A DNA stretch of 64,000 nucleotides from Alphaproteobacteria bacterium (GTDB lineage Bacteria; Pseudomonadota; Alphaproteobacteria; Rhodobacterales; Rhodobacteraceae). The stretch covers positions 1 to 64,000 of the forward strand of contig JAUHZO010000002.1 of assembly GCA_030425925.1 (NCBI GenBank). Direction: 5' to 3'. Below, in pieces: positions 61,485 through 64,000 of the stretch; the first letter of the stretch is position 1, and every line of letters begins with the position of its first letter. The translations under genes and the position numbers were made by a program. Below the pieces are notes generated by a model, which worked only from the letters and a program-made list of their open reading frames with translations, did no database searches and was not told the DNA's origin.

Positions 61485-63077
61485 TCAGGCAACCTGGCGC
61501 AACCGGGCGGCGGCGATCAAGTCGGCGGCCTTCTCGGCGATCATCATGGCGGCGGCGTTGGTGTTCCCGCTGACCAGATTGGGCATGATCGACGCATCGG
61601 CGACGCGCAGCCCGCCGATCCCGTGCACCCGCAATTCCGGGTCGACGACCGTGTCCCCGACGGGGCCCATGCGGCAGGTGCCCACCGGATGGAAAACCGT
61701 CGCCGTGCGCGCGCGGATGAAAGCCAGGATATCGTCATCGGTCACCGCGTGATCGCCCGGCAGCGCCTCGTAGGCCTTGGTGTCGCCCAAGGGCGGGGCG
61801 TTCAGGATGCGCCGCGCCAGTTTCACCCCGGCCAGCATGGTCGCCATGTCGCGGTCCGTGCCCAGAAGCGCCGGGTCGATGCGCGGCGCATCGCCGGGCC
61901 GGTTCGAGCGCAGCCGCACCGTGCCCCGCGCCTCGGGGCGCAGCACGCAGACATGCAGCGAAACGCCATGCCCCCAGGCCAGAATGCGCCCCGGCGTCGT
62001 GGAGCGCCAGAAGGGCACGAAATGGAACTGCACATCCGGCTCCTCGGAATCGGGCATCGCCCGGACAAAGCCGCCGGCCTCGGACAGCATCGAGGCCCAC
62101 ATGCCGCGCCGGGTGTAGAAATAGCGCAGCATGTCCCAGGCATGGCCGGGCAAGGCGCCCAGCGACAGGCCATAACCCGTCCTGTCTTTCGACCGCTGCA
62201 TGAGCATCACGTTGGGATGATCCTGGAAATGCTCCCCGACCGGCAGGTCGCGCAGCACCTCGATGCCGTGCTCTTGCAGGTGGGCACCGGGGCCGATGCC
62301 CGACAGCATCAGGATCTGCGCCGAGCCGAAAGCCCCCGCACTCAGGATCACCTCGGCCCGCGCGGCGACAAGGCCCGAATCGGTCTCGACCCCGATGGCG
62401 CGGCCGCCTTCGATGCGGAGCCGCTGCACCTTGCGGTCAGTCAGAACGGTCAGGTTCGGGCGGTTCAGGACCGGGCGCACAAAGGCATCCGCCGCAGTCA
62501 CACGCTGGCCGTTGCGGGTGTAGGTCTGGTAGCGGCCCACGCCTTCGGTCCGTGCGCCGTTGAAATCGTCGGTCCGCGGGATCTGCAGGGATTGCGCGGC
62601 CTGCAGGAACAGATCGCCGGCCGGGTTCGGATCGCGCAAGTCGCTGATCGGCAGTTCTCCCTCGCTGCCGTGATAGGGCCCGCCGTGACTGCCATTCGTC
62701 ACCGATTTGCGGAAATAGGGCAGGACATCGCGATAGGCCCAGCCGGGGCATCCCTGTGCGGCCCAGGTGTCGTAATCCGACGGCAGGCCGCGGATGTAGA
62801 CCATGCCGTTGATCGCCGAGGACCCGCCCAGCGCGCGGCCGCGCGGCACCATGATCTCGCGCCCGTCCAGCGCGGCCTGCGGTTCGGTCACATAGCCCCA
62901 GTCATAGGTCTTGTGCCGCAAGAGCCACATGACCCCCAGCGGGATGGTGATGAGCGGCGCATTGCCCGGTTTTCCCGCCTCGATGAGGCAGACGCTGGTG
63001 CCCGGGTCCGCGGACAGCCGGTTGGCCAGGATGCAGCCTGCGGTGCCTCCGCCGACGATCACGTAATCGAACTCCAT
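61485..63077 (-). CDS. GMC family oxidoreductase (choline/alcohol dehydrogenase-like)
   Basis: The 530-residue flavoenzyme starts at 63077 after GGGAGAG. FAD motif VIVGGGTAGCILANRLS at residues 6-22, GMC signature 1 (RGRALGGSSAINGMVYIRG), signature 2 region (SAGAFGSAQILMLSGIGP) and the C-terminal catalytic His in VFHPVGTCRMG with NTNAAAMM. Members oxidise primary alcohols such as choline or aliphatic and aromatic alcohols. It converges on the TRAP array and may oxidise the imported compound or its product. Confidence 0.92.
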   Translation of the reverse strand: MEFDYVIVGGGTAGCILANRLSADPGTSVCLIEAGKPGNAPLITIPLGVMWLLRHKTYDWGYVTEPQAALDGREIMVPRGRALGGSSAINGMVYIRGLPSDYDTWAAQGCPGWAYRDVLPYFRKSVTNGSHGGPYHGSEGELPISDLRDPNPAGDLFLQAAQSLQIPRTDDFNGARTEGVGRYQTYTRNGQRVTAADAFVRPVLNRPNLTVLTDRKVQRLRIEGGRAIGVETDSGLVAARAEVILSAGAFGSAQILMLSGIGPGAHLQEHGIEVLRDLPVGEHFQDHPNVMLMQRSKDRTGYGLSLGALPGHAWDMLRYFYTRRGMWASMLSEAGGFVRAMPDSEEPDVQFHFVPFWRSTTPGRILAWGHGVSLHVCVLRPEARGTVRLRSNRPGDAPRIDPALLGTDRDMATMLAGVKLARRILNAPPLGDTKAYEALPGDHAVTDDDILAFIRARTATVFHPVGTCRMGPVGDTVVDPELRVHGIGGLRVADASIMPNLVSGNTNAAAMMIAEKAADLIAAARLRQVA

Positions 63078-63621
63078 CGCGCTCTCCCTTCGCATCCAGC
63101 GCTCTTGTCCCGACCCGTGTGTCCGGATTCTGCCGGCCCCTGCGATGGAGCCGCCGGAACCGGTTGGGTTTATGGGAAAGCTAGACCATCCCCGTCGGGC
63201 GGTCCATTGTCACAGAGGCTTTTCGGCCCTGTTGGGCACAACCCGGACACCTGGTTCGACGCGCGTGTCTGCAAAGCGCCGCCGATGGCATGTCGGTCTG
63301 GACGGGCCGCCGGCCCATGCGCCCGGGTTGGCTGTCTGCCGTTTGCGGAATGCCAGATCATCCCGCGCTGCGGCCATGCCACGTCGCACCGAATCCGCCA
63401 GACAAGGAACATCCCGTCCTCTGGTCCGCCAAAGGCGTTCCGCGATACCGGCGTGATCCGTCCGGGCAACCGTATGCTCCTGAAGGAAAGGGATGTCCGC
63501 GACCCAAAAGGCCACGATGTTCTTTGCGGACAGAAGAATATGAGGGTTGCCTTCGCCTGTTGGCCTTCGAGGCACAGGCCGCATGAAGGAGAACCGCGAG
63601 TGGACGCACGTCGTGACAGCT
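63078..63621. other. Non-coding or eroded stretch
   Basis: About 540 bp between the GMC gene and the broken binding-protein gene. Frames on both strands are short and of poor composition, and none matched a family I recognise. A segment around 63165-63245 has gene-like composition on the minus strand (ending DNGPPDGDGLAFP) and might be the tail of a lost gene. The junction at 63622 looks like a breakpoint. Confidence 0.4.
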
Positions 63622-64000
63622 CCAGTTCGCCATGAGTTCAAGGAAGGTTTCGTCCGTGGCTGCGGTCGCGAACGCCCGGGTCAGGGTGGCTTTCACGTCG
63701 TCGGGCACATCCGCGCGGACGAAGACGCCGTAGAACGGCCCCCAGGGCAGGAAGCGCGCGATCTCGGGGAGGGTGTCGGCGATCGCGGTCACATCCGGCA
63801 GGGTGTCAACCGGTTCGGGGTTGACCACGGCAAGCGCACGCATGTTGCTGGCCTCGATCTGTTCGGCGGCCGCCGAGATGCCTGTCGGCATGAAGTCCAC
63901 CTCGCCGCCCAGCATTGCGGTCAGGCCCGGGCCTTCGCCGTCGAAGGGGATGGCCGTGACGTCAAAGGCGGTGGCGTTGGAGATCAAGGCGCCAATCGTG
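63622..64000 (-). pseudogene. TTT-type (Bug/TctC family) substrate-binding protein, C-terminally truncated; 5' end beyond window
   Basis: The minus strand enters from outside the window and reads TAIPFDGEGPGLTAMLGGEV, NMRALAVVNPEPVDTLPDVT, GVFVRADVPDDVKATLTRAF and ETFLELMANW. These are typical of the last 130 residues of tripartite tricarboxylate transporter binding proteins. After NW near 63622 the similarity ends, where a normal protein would have about 30 more residues; the frame runs on as unrelated basic sequence to about 63358. I read this as a 3'-truncated gene. Confidence 0.65.

Noticed and set aside
63165-63245. Possible transposase tail
   Set aside because: No DDE motif, terminal inverted repeats or target duplication could be identified.

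Overview
The window is GC-rich alphaproteobacterial DNA, very probably a marine or soil Rhodobacteraceae (Roseobacter-type). This rests on gene content and arrangement: tightly packed operons with ATGA and TGATG overlaps, several TRAP transporters, a five-gene glycogen operon led by an alpha-glucosidase, quinoprotein accessory genes and an RTX exoenzyme. No rRNA, tRNA, CRISPR array, integrase or intact insertion sequence was seen. The assignment is an inference; no phylogenetic marker gene is present.

Layout. 1-80: tail of a CO/xanthine dehydrogenase-type FAD subunit. 126-7406: a PQQ/quinoprotein accessory cluster: ApbE flavin transferase, a NosR-like membrane flavo-iron-sulfur protein, an orphan SsuC-type permease, a SoxYZ-like carrier, a metallo-hydrolase, a CxxxCW rhodanese-like protein and a VWA protein. 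The quinoprotein dehydrogenase itself is not in the window. 7585-16212: glycogen metabolism (alpha-glucosidase, glgB, glgC, glgA, glgX), one translationally coupled unit apart from a 27-bp gap before glgC. 16363-21975: a LacI repressor with its own operator and a coupled ABC importer ending in a GpdQ/CpdA-type phosphodiesterase. 22353-26893: a decaying CoA-dependent catabolic cluster in which a truncated dehydratase subunit, a frameshifted CoA-transferase and a broken TRAP binding protein alternate with two intact genes. 26894-28948: DEAD-box RNA helicase. 29247-32813: a secreted protein joining an EEP nuclease/phosphatase domain, a PhoD phosphatase domain and RTX repeats.

33041-41955: a XylR/DmpR-type aromatic sensor (zinc site intact, ATPase motifs lost), divergent from an operon with a dihydroxyacetophenone dioxygenase-like cupin, an SDR, a complete branched-chain-type ABC importer and a zinc alcohol dehydrogenase. 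Two palindromes resembling XylR-family upstream activating sequences lie between them. 42471-44504: a lone molybdopterin oxidoreductase. 44747-46261: two gene remnants, DUF3500 and homogentisate dioxygenase, joined head to head. 46397-63077: a second catabolic island with an IlvD/Edd dehydratase, FAD oxidoreductase, LysR regulator, two related TRAP binding proteins, two amidohydrolases with a Rieske ferredoxin, a GFA protein, an MFS exporter, a TRAP QM-P-QM array and a GMC oxidoreductase. The window ends in a 3'-truncated TTT-type binding protein.

How the parts fit. The dominant theme is import and oxidation of small organic acids and aromatics, with several independently regulated modules and clear erosion of three older ones. 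The most interesting candidates are the XylR-like regulator with a dead motor and its paired sites, the EEP-PhoD-RTX enzyme, the NosR-like protein in a quinoprotein setting, and the two TRAP binding proteins sharing four cysteines.
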